DNA of 64,000 nucleotides from Actinobacillus suis ATCC 33415 (GCF_000739435.1 NZ_CP009159.1:992001-1056000), one strand, 5' to 3'; positions 8,110 to 16,433 are shown, counted from the stretch's first letter. Notes: generated by a model from the sequence alone, not told the origin. Numbers and translations: made by a program.

Positions 8110-8565
8110 CTATTGGTTATAGGATTTAAACACTTCACTTTCACCGTTTTTCTTAATCAAAACAACATCATAAGGATCTTTGCGTCCGCCGTATGCTTCA
8201 CCGTCCATACCTGGTGAACCAATTGGCATTCCCGGTGCAGACAAGCCTATTGCATCGGGTTTTTCTGCGAGTAAACGTTTGATATCCTCAGCAGGTACAT
8301 GTCCTTCAATCACATAGCCATCAATCACGGCTGTGTGGCAAGAAGCATGTTCATATTTAATGTTAAAGCGCTTATGAGCATCATAATTGCCTGTTTCGTT
8401 GACTTTAACCTCAAAACCGTTTTTCTGCATATAGCTGATCCATTCATTACAACAGCCACAAGTCGGGCTTTTCCACACTTCCATAGAAAGTGTTTGTGCT
8501 TGAGCAAAAGCGGTTATGCCTAAACTTAAAAGCAACAATGAGCGGGTGAATTTATGTAATTTCAT
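8110..8565 (-). CDS. DUF411 periplasmic metal-binding protein
   Basis: The 151-residue protein has a signal peptide (LLLLSLGITAFAQA). A DUF411 domain with a thioredoxin-like CxxC site follows: WKSPTCGCCNEW, then HASCHTAVIDGYVIEGHVPA and GLSAPGMPIGSPGM. DUF411 proteins occur in copper and silver resistance operons, where they are believed to bind or chaperone copper in the periplasm. It is first in a two-gene unit with the multicopper oxidase, reading from a 19-bp-spaced MerR-type promoter. The biochemical role of the family is not firmly established. Confidence 0.9.
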   Translation of the reverse strand: MKLHKFTRSLLLLSLGITAFAQAQTLSMEVWKSPTCGCCNEWISYMQKNGFEVKVNETGNYDAHKRFNIKYEHASCHTAVIDGYVIEGHVPAEDIKRLLAEKPDAIGLSAPGMPIGSPGMDGEAYGGRKDPYDVVLIKKNGESEVFKSYNQ

Positions 8566-8603
8566 AAGATGTCCTTATTTTTTATTGAGATTGAATGGAC
8601 ATC

Positions 8604-8634
8604 ATTTTAAAGCTTAACCTAGGGTTAAGGTCAA
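8604..8634 (-). promoter_or_regulatory. CueR-type promoter of the DUF411/oxidase operon
   Basis: On the minus strand, -35 TTGACC (8634-8629) and -10 TAAAAT (8609-8604) are 19 bp apart. The intervening dyad has half-sites ACCTTAAC and GTTAAGCT, closely matching ACCCTAAC/GTTAGGGT at 2232-2252. This supports control of both units by the same CueR. Confidence 0.8.
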
Positions 8635-8746
8635 GTAATCTGAAAAAATTCTATCATTTGAAAAATTTTCTCAAAATCCTACTGCTTGTAGTAGAGATAT
8701 GCCAACGTACCATCCACTATTATTTTTTAAAATGTGATCAGAATTA

Positions 8747-9160
8747 TTATTTATGATGTTCTGAATGACCACCTTGAGTATTCGGCATATTCATATTAGG
8801 GTTCATTTCTTGATGCATCTTCATCATTTCTTCAGGCGTTATTTCGCCCGTCATCATTTGGTTGTGCATTTCTGTTATTTGTTTAGCATCCATTTGCATT
8901 GAATGAGTCATTGCTGGTGTAGTGGGTTGATAGCCTGCTGAAATAGGATCTGCCATGCCAAAGATCATAGCAAAGTGACTCACAAATAAGAAAATCACAA
9001 GATAAACCGCATGTAATTTAATTTTTGCACTATCCACGAGATTTTTATGAATAACTTTTAATTCCATGAGTAAAATAATAAAAATAGGAAAGGTAGCTAA
9101 TAATAGTGATGCAATTGATGCGATATCTACCCAACCACGCCATTCAGTAATAGTCGGTAC
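8747..9160 (-). pseudogene. Small Met/His-rich membrane protein, probably 5'-truncated
   Basis: An ATG at 9067 would give 106 residues. The frame, however, stays open upstream to about 9160 and reads protein-like sequence (TEWRGWVDIASIASLLLATF) that completes a membrane helix. The native start therefore probably lay further upstream and was lost at the junction with the reductase fragment. Two membrane helices are followed by a tail rich in Met, His and Gln (MTHSMQMDAK, MHNQMMTG, MNPNMNMPN, HSEHHK), which suggests periplasmic copper or silver binding. I do not recognise the family. It lies upstream of the CueR-type promoter of the oxidase operon and is not served by it. It may still be translated from internal ATG 9067. 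Confidence 0.55.
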
Positions 9161-9833
9161 GATAAAACGCTTACAAACCGACCGTATTGACTTACTCTAT
9201 CAACACCGTGTTGATCCCAATGTGCCGATTGAAGAGGTGGCTGGCGCTATTCAAGATTTAATGAAACAAGGCAAAGTTTTGAATTGGGGCTTGTCGGAAG
9301 CAGGCGAGAAAACCATTCGCAAGGCACACGCTATTCAGCCTTTAACCGCCGTACAAAGCGAATACTCGTTGTTTTTCCGTGGTCGTGAAAAAGATGTCAT
9401 TCTCGTTTGTGAAGAATTAGGGATTGGGTTTGTGCCTTGGTCGCCGCTGGCAATGGGAGCATTGGCTGGTTATGTGGACGAGAACAGCCGTTTTGAGGCT
9501 GATCCAAGCAAAGATTTGCGTGGTATTATCCCACGCTTTACACCCGAAGCGATGCAACAAAATGTGAAGTTAATCCAGCTTGTGCAAAAATGGGCAAAAC
9601 GCAAACTTTGTACGCCTGCACAGCTTTCTTTGGCCTGGCTAATGGCACAGAAAGCGTTTATCGCGCCAATTCCTGGGACGAGCAAAGCCCGTCATTTGTT
9701 GGATAATTTAGGCGCAGACGATGTGAAATTTACCGAAGAAGAATTGGCGCAATTCCGCCAAGAATTAGAAGCCATTGAAATTGTCGGCTTGCGTTTGCCT
9801 GAAGCAATTTTGAATTTTTCAGAAGCGAAATAG
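9159..9833 (+). pseudogene. Aldo/keto reductase, 5'-truncated
   Basis: From about 9159 the frame encodes 224 residues of an aldo/keto reductase: IKRLQTDRIDLLYQHRVDP, GKVLNWGLSEAG, AVQSEYSLFFR, WSPLAMGALAGY and IPGTSKARHLLDN. About 100 N-terminal residues are absent, including the catalytic Asp, Tyr and Lys of the family tetrad; only the His (YQHR) remains. An ATG-started frame begins at 9066, but those first 31 codons overlap the copper membrane protein on the other strand and do not look like reductase. With the truncated dehydrogenase at 6195-6461, this brackets the oxidase block. Confidence 0.85.
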
Positions 9834-10372
9834 TTTTCAGATACCTGAAAAAGTCGTAAATAAAAATTCTTTCTTACAGCGGTCGTTTTCATAAAATCCT
9901 TTGAAAAACGATCGCACTTTTTCTTGAATATGTAGCAAGATTAGTGGAAGATTTATCGAAATTGAAAGATATTGGGAAAAGGGTAAAACTGGAATCAGAC
10001 AGATGATTAGGCAAAACGCTATAGTCAATAAGTGTAAAAATGGCATAATCAACTCAATGAATTTATGGACAAATATTATCTGTTTGGTATTTTATAGTAA
10101 GTACATTGTGTAAAAATAAAATCTGAAATTTAGTCTTTTTATACTTTATTTTTACGTACTCATACTTCAATCTGGGAAACTTAATATTTAATTAATTGAT
10201 TTAAAAGAATTTTATAATTTACATTCCTAAGTGATATAGAAACAACCGTTCTGAATTCCATATACATAAATTCTGTAAAAATAAATTACAAAACTAGCTT
10301 TACGTTGGTCCAGCGTAATTAAATAAGTGGACACCATCCTAAACTATCTTCTATATCTCATTGCATCTGGAA
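9834..10372. other. AT-rich intergenic interval without a supported gene
   Basis: A DUS-like palindrome (TTTTCAGATACCTGAAAA, about 9835-9852) follows the reductase fragment. Near 10330 a short stretch (GTGGACACCATCC) resembles an insertion-sequence end, but no transposase is present. A 71-codon minus-strand frame (9837-10052) has no recognisable features. This is probably the seam between the metal cargo and the ICE backbone. Confidence 0.5.
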
Positions 10373-11017
10373 TTAATCTTGCCAAAATAGAGGTTTATAA
10401 AGATTTTTCTCTTGGAGTAAATTCTCTAGTTCTAAATTTAATTCAGTCAAATCATAAAAAGATGAAGGTGAAATACCGGCATGTTTAGCTAATAAGATCG
10501 CATTTTTTTCGTTATAAACATATACTGGAAATTGTTTTACTCCATTAGCAAGCAACCATATTGTTCTTGTAATACCGTTAATAAATGAGCACCATGTAAC
10601 TTGTTCCTCTGAATACCCTACTAATTTTTTAAACCATAAAAAAGATTTTTCGTAAATTGGAGTACTCTTGATATATTCCGTACAACTTACGTCTGCTAAT
10701 GGGACGGGATTTGTTCGTCCAATTCGAAATGCTCTTTCTGCATGGTGAAATTTGTTATCGTTTCTCCATTCTCGTTCACTTCCTGAACTAAGATGAATAT
10801 CCTGTAGGTATGGTGCATTTTTCCACATAGCTAAAAACTTTGTATCTTGAACAAATACTATTTTTTTAACTTCATCGCTAGATGAATGATAAATAGGATG
10901 TTGCATATATACTTTGCAATTATCCTTAGTTGATAATTCAAAAAGTAAATGGTTTTGTAATGTATATTCAGGCTGTTCAATAAAAATAGCATGGTGTGGA
11001 AATTTCATTAATTCCAT
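10373..11017 (-). CDS. Possible plasmid fertility-inhibition factor-like protein (FiwA type)
   Basis: The product is a 214-residue soluble protein with no signal peptide. Segments WRNDNKFHHAERAFRIGR, NPVPLADVSC and FINGITRTIWLLANGV resemble proteins annotated as plasmid fertility inhibition factors (FiwA-like), which reduce conjugation of a co-resident plasmid. This assignment is from memory of the motif pattern and is tentative. The start at 11017 follows an AAAGGA site. It stands alone on the minus strand, at the edge of the ICE backbone and beside topoisomerase III. If correct, its role would be competition with other mobile elements. Confidence 0.5.
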   Translation of the reverse strand: MELMKFPHHAIFIEQPEYTLQNHLLFELSTKDNCKVYMQHPIYHSSSDEVKKIVFVQDTKFLAMWKNAPYLQDIHLSSGSEREWRNDNKFHHAERAFRIGRTNPVPLADVSCTEYIKSTPIYEKSFLWFKKLVGYSEEQVTWCSFINGITRTIWLLANGVKQFPVYVYNEKNAILLAKHAGISPSSFYDLTELNLELENLLQEKNLYKPLFWQD

Positions 11018-11181
11018 TAATTAAATCCTTTCTGTGAATTGAAAAAGTATTTATGGCTATTAAATAATCTACAAAACCAATATAGCATTTTTTTATCTTT
11101 ATACTCAAAATGGTTTCGAGTAGATTTTAATCAGACTTTAGCCAAAAATGAATACTAACCAACTATTTTAAGGAGAACTAC

Positions 11182-11679
11182 ATGCGTTATTCTAAATTTT
11201 CTCTACTTTTAGTAGCTTCAACCATACTTATTACAGGTTGTGCAGAACTTAGTGCCATTAACACAAAGGTAGGTGAAATTGCCGGAGAAATTAATCAACG
11301 TGTTTATGGGGCAAACTCTAGCAATACGACCGTAAATCATAATGGGGTGACTATTCACAATAAAGATGGGAGTCTTACTTCTCGCCAAAATATTGACCAA
11401 CTCTTTATTAAAGTAAGACGTGAGTTTGGGTTTAGACCTATAGAATCTGATAGTCGAGCAGGAAAAGTTTATCATACAGTACCTGGTACACTTTATCATG
11501 TTTCAGGCTTTTTCGGGCATGATGAAGATTCTCGTGGTATTTCGTTAGGCGATAACTACCTTGAGGTGATTCTTGAGAAAACCGGAAGTAATACCGTCAG
11601 TGTGAGCTGGGAAATATCAGGGAGTGAAGCCTGGATTAGACGAGCTGAATCACGCTTAACTAAAGTCATAAAAAATTAG
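11182..11679 (+). CDS. Putative lipoprotein of unknown function
   Basis: The 165-residue product has a lipoprotein signal peptide ending in the lipobox ITGC (Cys20), so it is probably anchored in the outer or inner membrane. The mature part has a segment with NHNGVTIHNKDGS, then a compact domain around FIKVRREFGFRP and a C-terminus rich in beta-type sequence (VSVSWEISGSEAWI). A good AAGGAGAA site precedes the ATG, and a strong terminator follows at 11709-11737, so it is a single-gene unit. I do not recognise the family. Confidence 0.7.
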   Translation: MRYSKFSLLLVASTILITGCAELSAINTKVGEIAGEINQRVYGANSSNTTVNHNGVTIHNKDGSLTSRQNIDQLFIKVRREFGFRPIESDSRAGKVYHTVPGTLYHVSGFFGHDEDSRGISLGDNYLEVILEKTGSNTVSVSWEISGSEAWIRRAESRLTKVIKN

Positions 11680-11708
11680 TAATTTCATTAAAACACTCCT
11701 AGAGAATT

Positions 11709-11737
11709 ATCCCAGCTATATTGCTGGGATTTTTTTA
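11709..11737 (+). terminator. Lipoprotein gene terminator
   Basis: ATCCCAGC/GCTGGGAT stem followed by seven Ts. Confidence 0.9.
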
Positions 11738-11831
11738 TCAAACTCGCTTTTTTCTCAAGAGATTAAGTTATTGAGAATAGTCTCCTCCTTGTTTGTAATA
11801 CTCCAATAATCAGTCATCTATTGGAGATAAT

Positions 11832-13874
11832 ATGAAACTCTTTCTTTGTGAAAAACCCTCTCAAGGTAATGATATTGCTAAAGTACTCGATGCAACTACA
11901 CGTGGTGACGGCTGCTTATTTACTGCTGATAAACAAATCTGCGTGACTTGGGGGATAGGTCATTTAGTAGAACAATTCCAGCCTGAAGAATATGACCCCT
12001 CTTTCAAACGTTGGTCATTTGAAACCCTACCTATTATTCCGGGTGAGTGGAAGTTATCACCTAAGAAAGAAACAAAAAAACAATATAATATCGTTATGGC
12101 TTTGATCAAAAAAGCAAGTTCAATAGTTATTTCTACAGATGCTGATCGTGAAGGCGAAATGATAGCAAGAGAATTACTTGATATTGCAAAATTTAACGGA
12201 CAAGTATTGCGTTTATGGTTATCGGCATTGGATGATACTAGTATTCGTAAAGCATTATCGGTACTGAAATCAGGAAAAGAGACGGAACCATTATATTATA
12301 CTGGGATTGGTCGTAGTCGTTCTGACTGGCTTATTGGCATGAATTTTTCGCGTCTATTTACGTTATTAGCACAGCAGCAAGGTTATCAAGGTCCCCCTTT
12401 AAGCGTGGGGCGAGTGCAAAGCCCAACTCTTGCAATGGTTGTAAACCGAGATCGCGAAATTGCAAATTTTATTCCTAAATCACATTTTGCATTAATAATA
12501 CAGTTACAGACGCAACAAAATCAGTCTTTCCTAGCAAAATATATTGTCCCAGAAAATTATTTAGACACTGATGGACTTTGTTTAAATGGACAGTTTATAC
12601 AACAAATTAGTGCTGATATTCAACGTCTCCAAGCTGCTACAGTAACATCCGTAGAGACAAAGCGTGATAAAAATGCAGCGCCGCTATTATTTGCTTTAAG
12701 TGATTTACAATCAGAATGTAACCGTTTATTTGGTATGGGAGCACAACAGGTTTTAGATATTGCTCAGTCACTATATGAAAAGCATAAAGCAACAACCTAT
12801 CCTAGAACTGATTGCGGTTATTTACCTGAATCTCAATTTACAGAAGTACCTCGGGTTTTATCCAGTATAGTGAAAGCGAATCCCAATTGGCAAAAAATTG
12901 TTCCTCTCTTAAACTTATCTCAAAAATCACGAGCATGGAATGATAAAAAAATTACCGCTCACCACGGTATTATTCCAACGATGAGCACAGTGAATTTAAA
13001 CGCAATGAATGAAAGTGAACTAAAAGTGTATGATTTAATTTGTCGTCGTTATTTAGCACAATTTTTGCCATTCTTTGAAGTGGATAAAACAGTTATTCAC
13101 TTGCAAAGTGGACAACATTTATTGCTAGCTAAAGGAAATCATGTGATTACAGCAGGTTGGAAAGTTTTATTTGGAAATACAGATGAATCTGAGTATGACA
13201 ACGATAACCAAGGACTTCCAGCATTAAATACAAATCAAGTTTGCCAAATTATATCAAGCGAAGTTAAAGCCTTAAAAACCACGCCTCCGTCACATTATAC
13301 AGAAGGTACATTATTGAGTGCGATGAAAAATGCAGCGCGGTTTGTTACAGATGAACGACTAAAACAACGTTTACGAGAAACCGAAGGTCTAGGTACAGAA
13401 GCAACTCGTGCCGGCCTTATTCAAGGTCTTATTGATAAAGGCTTCCTGAAAAAGAAAGGGAAGCAAATTCTAGCCACAGAACAGGCAAATGCTTTAATTG
13501 ATAGTTTGCCTGATTTATTGAAAAATCCGGGACTTACTGCGCTTTGGGAACAAGCACTTAATCAAATTGCAGAAGGTTCAATGACACTTTTAGATTTTAT
13601 GAAGAAACAAGAAGACTTTATTCGTATGTTGATGAATAATTGTCTCAAACAAGGAATAAATCTGGGTAAGATTGAAATTCGAAAATGCCCACTTTGTGGT
13701 AAGCCAATGCGAAAAATTCAGCATACTAAGGGGACTTTTTGGGGATGTTCAGGTTATCCTGAATGTCAGCACAAAGAACCAGATAAAAAATCAGCAACAT
13801 CCTCAAAATCGAAGAAATCATCTTCGGTCAATGTAACTGAACAAATTGCTAATTTGCGTAGTCTCATTAAGTAA
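11832..13874 (+). CDS. topB: DNA topoisomerase III
   Basis: The 680-residue type IA topoisomerase begins with a Toprim domain (LFLCEKPSQGNDIAKVL with Glu7; STDADREGEM with DxD near residue 103). The cleavage core holds the catalytic Tyr323 in TTYPRTDCGYLP. The C-terminus has a four-cysteine zinc ribbon (CPLCGKPM ... GCSGYPEC). It relaxes and decatenates DNA through a single-strand break. ICEs of this class usually carry their own TopB, probably to help resolve replicated or transferring DNA. TGGAGATA precedes the start. Length and motifs are complete. Confidence 0.95.
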   Translation: MKLFLCEKPSQGNDIAKVLDATTRGDGCLFTADKQICVTWGIGHLVEQFQPEEYDPSFKRWSFETLPIIPGEWKLSPKKETKKQYNIVMALIKKASSIVISTDADREGEMIARELLDIAKFNGQVLRLWLSALDDTSIRKALSVLKSGKETEPLYYTGIGRSRSDWLIGMNFSRLFTLLAQQQGYQGPPLSVGRVQSPTLAMVVNRDREIANFIPKSHFALIIQLQTQQNQSFLAKYIVPENYLDTDGLCLNGQFIQQISADIQRLQAATVTSVETKRDKNAAPLLFALSDLQSECNRLFGMGAQQVLDIAQSLYEKHKATTYPRTDCGYLPESQFTEVPRVLSSIVKANPNWQKIVPLLNLSQKSRAWNDKKITAHHGIIPTMSTVNLNAMNESELKVYDLICRRYLAQFLPFFEVDKTVIHLQSGQHLLLAKGNHVITAGWKVLFGNTDESEYDNDNQGLPALNTNQVCQIISSEVKALKTTPPSHYTEGTLLSAMKNAARFVTDERLKQRLRETEGLGTEATRAGLIQGLIDKGFLKKKGKQILATEQANALIDSLPDLLKNPGLTALWEQALNQIAEGSMTLLDFMKKQEDFIRMLMNNCLKQGINLGKIEIRKCPLCGKPMRKIQHTKGTFWGCSGYPECQHKEPDKKSATSSKSKKSSSVNVTEQIANLRSLIK

Positions 13875-13989
13875 AAATTAGTTATGTAACTATTAAAACA
13901 TGTATTACCACTAAAAATAAAATAATTATTAGGGTATTAACATATTAAAATGGCATGGAAGTAATATAATAATAGTGATACCATAATAA

Positions 13990-14435
13990 GCATAAAGAGC
14001 CGTTTGTGAATTGTCGGTTATCAATTCACAACACTAGCCGAAATGTCTCCCAGCATTCTGAGAGGGAACTCTGTGATTTTACAGGAATGCCACCTAAACA
14101 CTGGATAGAACTCTTATACTATCCCATCTGGTCAGCCTCGCCATTGTAACGTCCTAAGTATATTTACAGAATAAGTGTAATTATGACGTTGCAATGGCTT
14201 GCTACTTATTCTTTTCCTGCGCCCACAGGTGAATAAAGGGTGCCCTTTGTGTCCTTGCGATGCCAAAGATTTACCGATTAAAGGCCACTAAGTAATCGGA
14301 TAATTTGCAAAGAAAATAAAAGCACGTAACGAAGGTGACGTTATTTTCTAACGTAATTTATATTGGTCTACCTGTATATGATTTTATTCATTCTATATAG
14401 CCCCTCATTAAGTTCTATCTTATTGAGGGGCTTTC
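13990..14435 (+). ncRNA. Highly structured non-coding interval, candidate ICE RNA
   Basis: No coding frame is supported here, but inverted repeats are dense. TTGTGAATTG/CAATTCACAA lies around 14003-14031, GCCATTGTAACGTC (14140-14153) pairs with GACGTTGCAATGGC (14185-14198), and AAAGGG/CCCTTT lies at 14235-14248. A Rho-independent terminator with 12-13-bp arms (14400-14431) and a T-run closes the interval. A divergent 59-nt copy of the structured element that precedes the DUF3577 gene is embedded at 14041-14099. A regulatory RNA or a replication/transfer origin would both fit. Its transcription is inferred from the terminator only. Confidence 0.5.
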
Positions 14436-14440
14436 CTTTT
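14400..14440 (+). terminator. Strong terminator between topB and the DUF3577 leader
   Basis: GCCCCTCATTAAG and CTTATTGAGGGGC form a near-perfect stem, with one mismatch, followed by a T-rich tract. Confidence 0.85.
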
Positions 14441-14508
14441 TGCAATTCTCGGAAACGTAAATTTAATTAGCTGTTTTTTTACCAAGACAAATTCAGTAAA
14501 TTGAACTC

Positions 14509-14654
14509 ATTAAGTCGCTGGGAACAGCTCTTAAAAAAGTCGTAAGAACTCTTGAGAAGCGACGGTTACCCTTGAGGTAAAGGAGTTCAATGCCAAAATG
14601 TCTTCCAGCATTCTGAAAGGAAACACTGTAATTTTGCAGGAATGCCACCTAAAC
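14509..14654 (+). repeat. 146-bp structured repeat, copy 1 (upstream of the DUF3577 gene)
   Basis: It differs from the copy at 37723-37868 by one base (T versus C in GTCG(T/C)AAGAAC). Internal dyads include GTCGCT/AGCGAC, GAACTC/GAGTTC, TTACC/GGTAA and a GCATTC...GAATGC stem enclosing CTG...CAG. A DUF3577 RNA motif has been described in the literature. This element could belong to it, but I cannot check that here. Confidence 0.85.
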
Positions 14655-14670
14655 AGCATATCAATTTACC

Positions 14671-14742
14671 CTAGCGGGGAACGTTTTTCCCGTGTTGGGC
14701 AAGGATGTTTCTCCGCTTTTTTTATCTTTGGAGAAACAAACT
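14671..14742 (+). promoter_or_regulatory. Two-hairpin leader sequestering the ribosome site (DUF3577 gene)
   Basis: CGGGGAA (14675-14681) and TTCCCG (14687-14692) form the first hairpin. GTTTCTCC (14707-14714) is fully complementary to GGAGAAAC (14730-14737), which contains the Shine-Dalgarno sequence. This is the first of seven related leaders in the window. Confidence 0.75.
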
Positions 14743-15192
14743 ATGACTACTCAAACTTCTACTCAACAAGCAAATAACTATTTCGATCTTCATACTCATG
14801 GCTTAGGCTATTTAAGCCGTATTCGTGATGTTGATCCGAAGAAAGGAAATTCATTTATCGCTTGTCAAATTGCTGCATTAGCTGGTTCGAGTGATAAGCC
14901 CGAATATCGCTATTTTGATGTTAATGTCGTAGGTCATGAAGCCGAAAGACTCATCAAAAAATGCGAAAATGCGGTTAATGCAAAGAAAAAAGTTCTCATT
15001 TCTTTTGTTATTGCTGATTTATGGACTGATATATTTACTTATTCAACTGATAGTAAATTCCATAAAAAAGGTGATACTGGTGTGAGTCTCAAAGGCCGTT
15101 TAATTCGCATTAAGATGATTAAAATCGATGGTGAATTAAAATACCAAGAACAACCAAAACAAAATAAACAAGAAACTTTCGATGCAGAATAA
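14743..15192 (+). CDS. DUF3577 (STY4534-type) ICE protein
   Basis: The 149-residue protein matches the DUF3577 family found in ICEs and genomic islands: YFDLHTHGLGYLSRIRDV, FIACQIAALAGSSD, YRYFDVNVVG and KKKVLISFVIADL. The family is often called an ICE replication or single-strand-binding-like protein. The OB-like beta pattern is compatible with nucleic-acid binding, but the function is unproven. The ATG at 14743 has GGAG nine bases upstream and matches the conserved leader layout. An earlier in-frame start at 14692 would place coding sequence across that leader. The 146-bp repeat lies just upstream, and a hairpin terminator follows. Confidence 0.85.
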   Translation: MTTQTSTQQANNYFDLHTHGLGYLSRIRDVDPKKGNSFIACQIAALAGSSDKPEYRYFDVNVVGHEAERLIKKCENAVNAKKKVLISFVIADLWTDIFTYSTDSKFHKKGDTGVSLKGRLIRIKMIKIDGELKYQEQPKQNKQETFDAE

Positions 15193-15196
15193 ACCT

Positions 15197-15222
15197 AAGA
15201 CCAACAATTTTTGTTGGTCTTT
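15197..15222 (+). terminator. Terminator of the DUF3577 gene
   Basis: AAGACCAACAA/TTGTTGGTCTT perfect stem followed by a T-rich tract. Confidence 0.9.
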
Positions 15223-15251
15223 CTCATTTTAACATTTACATTATATTAAAT

Positions 15252-15312
15252 CCCATAGGGAAACATGGTTCCCTTTGGGAATGGTGTTTCCCTTTCTTAT
15301 AGGAGAAATACC
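15252..15312 (+). promoter_or_regulatory. Two-hairpin leader (DUF3560 gene)
   Basis: CCCATAGGGAA (15252-15262) pairs with TTCCCTTTGGG (15269-15279). GGTGTTTC (15283-15290) pairs with the end of GGAGAAATACC (15302-15312), covering the Shine-Dalgarno sequence. Confidence 0.75.
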
Positions 15313-15960
15313 ATGACAATTAACACTTATGCAAAATTTGCACCTACTGTTTTTGTTGCTAAATGTGCCGAATCTCACGAAAAAGGTGAAATCATTACAT
15401 TAACAAGTAAATACGGAAACGAAACAGAGGTAGAGATACATAATCTTGTCAAACAACAAGACGGATATTATTTTTACTCCTTTACTCGTTGTGATGGGAT
15501 GAATAGCCAAGTGCGAGCGACTCAGAAAGCAGAACGCTATCAAAGCTATGCAAATAATGCAATGAAACGTAGCCAACAATATTGTGAAGCAGCTAATGAG
15601 GGACGTGATTTTTTGACTCTAGGTGAACCGATTAAAATTGGCCACCATAGTGAAAAACGCCATAAAGCTTTAATTGAACGTAATGCCCGCCGGATGGATA
15701 AATCTGTTGAGGAAATGCATAAGGTAGAAAGTTACGAAGGTAAAATTGCTTATTGGGAATTAATGGCAGATAAAATTGATTTATCTATGCCTGAAAGTCT
15801 TGAATTCTTTGAATTTAAATTGGCACAAGCTAAAGAAAAACATCAAGAATTAAAGACTAATCCTGATAAACGAACTCATAGCTATTCATTAACTTATGCC
15901 AAAAAAGCGGTTAATGAACTTGAGAAAAAAGTGAAATTAGCTAAATTACTTTGGTCATAA
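15313..15960 (+). CDS. DUF3560 domain protein
   Basis: The 215-residue protein contains the DUF3560 signature GHHSEKRHKALIERNARRMD in its middle. It is flanked by helical, Lys- and Glu-rich segments with coiled-coil character (KVESYEGKIAYWELMADK and the C-terminal ELEKKVKLAKLLW). The family occurs on plasmids and ICEs and has no proven function. The start at 15313 (AGGAGAAATACC-ATG) agrees with the conserved leader. The longer frame from 15265 runs through the first hairpin and is unlikely. It is separated from the DUF3577 gene by a terminator, so each gene here seems to be its own unit with its own leader. Confidence 0.8.
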   Translation: MTINTYAKFAPTVFVAKCAESHEKGEIITLTSKYGNETEVEIHNLVKQQDGYYFYSFTRCDGMNSQVRATQKAERYQSYANNAMKRSQQYCEAANEGRDFLTLGEPIKIGHHSEKRHKALIERNARRMDKSVEEMHKVESYEGKIAYWELMADKIDLSMPESLEFFEFKLAQAKEKHQELKTNPDKRTHSYSLTYAKKAVNELEKKVKLAKLLWS

Positions 15961-15972
15961 ACATTGATTTTA

Positions 15973-16027
15973 CCCTTAGGGAATACATTTCCTAAGGGGA
16001 TGTGTTCCCTTTTTTGGAGAACACATT
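15973..16027 (+). promoter_or_regulatory. Two-hairpin leader (gene at 16028)
   Basis: CCCTTAGG (15973-15980) pairs with CCTAAGGG (15991-15998). ATGTGTTC (16000-16007) pairs perfectly with GAACACAT (16019-16026), which overlaps the Shine-Dalgarno sequence and ends 1 bp before the ATG. Confidence 0.8.
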
Positions 16028-16387
16028 ATGAATCGTAACATTGTGAAAGCATCATCTCATAAACTCGGAGCTGAAACTCGCTCTTTACTAGTTAAAGCAG
16101 AAATTGCAAAACAATGCGTAATCCCTGAAACAGTAAAACTTGGAACTATTTCAGCCACCCGAGCAGTTATTGAACTACTAGGTAAGAATAAGGCTCTAGA
16201 GCTTATTCATCGCCATGAGTACAAAGACTATGGTGATTTAGATGAACATGATATTTATGCAAATGAATTATCACTATTGGTAGGGAATAGAATTGTTTCA
16301 AGCTACCAGGTTGAAAATGAGAAGATTTTCATTATCACAGAAGCAGATCGTAGTTACACAACAATTATGATGGCTAATGAATATTAA
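16028..16387 (+). CDS. Conserved plasmid/ICE-associated protein of unknown function
   Basis: The 119-residue soluble protein has the C-terminal pattern YGDLDEHDIYANELSL ... VSSYQVENEKIFIITEADRS. I recall this pattern from small proteins widespread on ICEs and plasmids. They are often mislabelled as type I restriction subunit M or plasmid-related protein. No catalytic motif is visible, so I give no function. The start agrees with the conserved hairpin leader, and a strong terminator follows at 16399-16431. It is the last of three consecutive leader-controlled genes before the type IV secretion operon. Confidence 0.75.
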   Translation: MNRNIVKASSHKLGAETRSLLVKAEIAKQCVIPETVKLGTISATRAVIELLGKNKALELIHRHEYKDYGDLDEHDIYANELSLLVGNRIVSSYQVENEKIFIITEADRSYTTIMMANEY

Positions 16388-16398
16388 ATCAGCTTTCC

Positions 16399-16433
16399 AA
16401 AAGTACCACACAGCAATGTAGTGGTACTTTTTC
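16399..16433 (+). terminator. Terminator before the T4SS operon
   Basis: AAAAGTACCAC/GTGGTACTTTT perfect stem with a T-run. Confidence 0.9.

Noticed and set aside
9066-9158. First 31 codons of the aldo/keto reductase frame
   Set aside because: They do not resemble the reductase family, and they overlap sequence that reads as a membrane helix on the other strand.
9837-10052. 71-codon minus-strand frame after the reductase fragment
   Set aside because: No ribosome site or recognisable domain. It overlaps a DUS-like palindrome and low-complexity AT-rich sequence, so it is likely a chance frame.
10325-10345. Possible insertion-sequence end (GTGGACACCATCC)
   Set aside because: No partner end or transposase was found, and the match is too short to annotate as a mobile element.
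14004-14657. CRISPR-like reading of the repeated structured elements
   Set aside because: Copies are few, long and widely spaced, there are no regular spacers, and no cas genes are present anywhere in the window.
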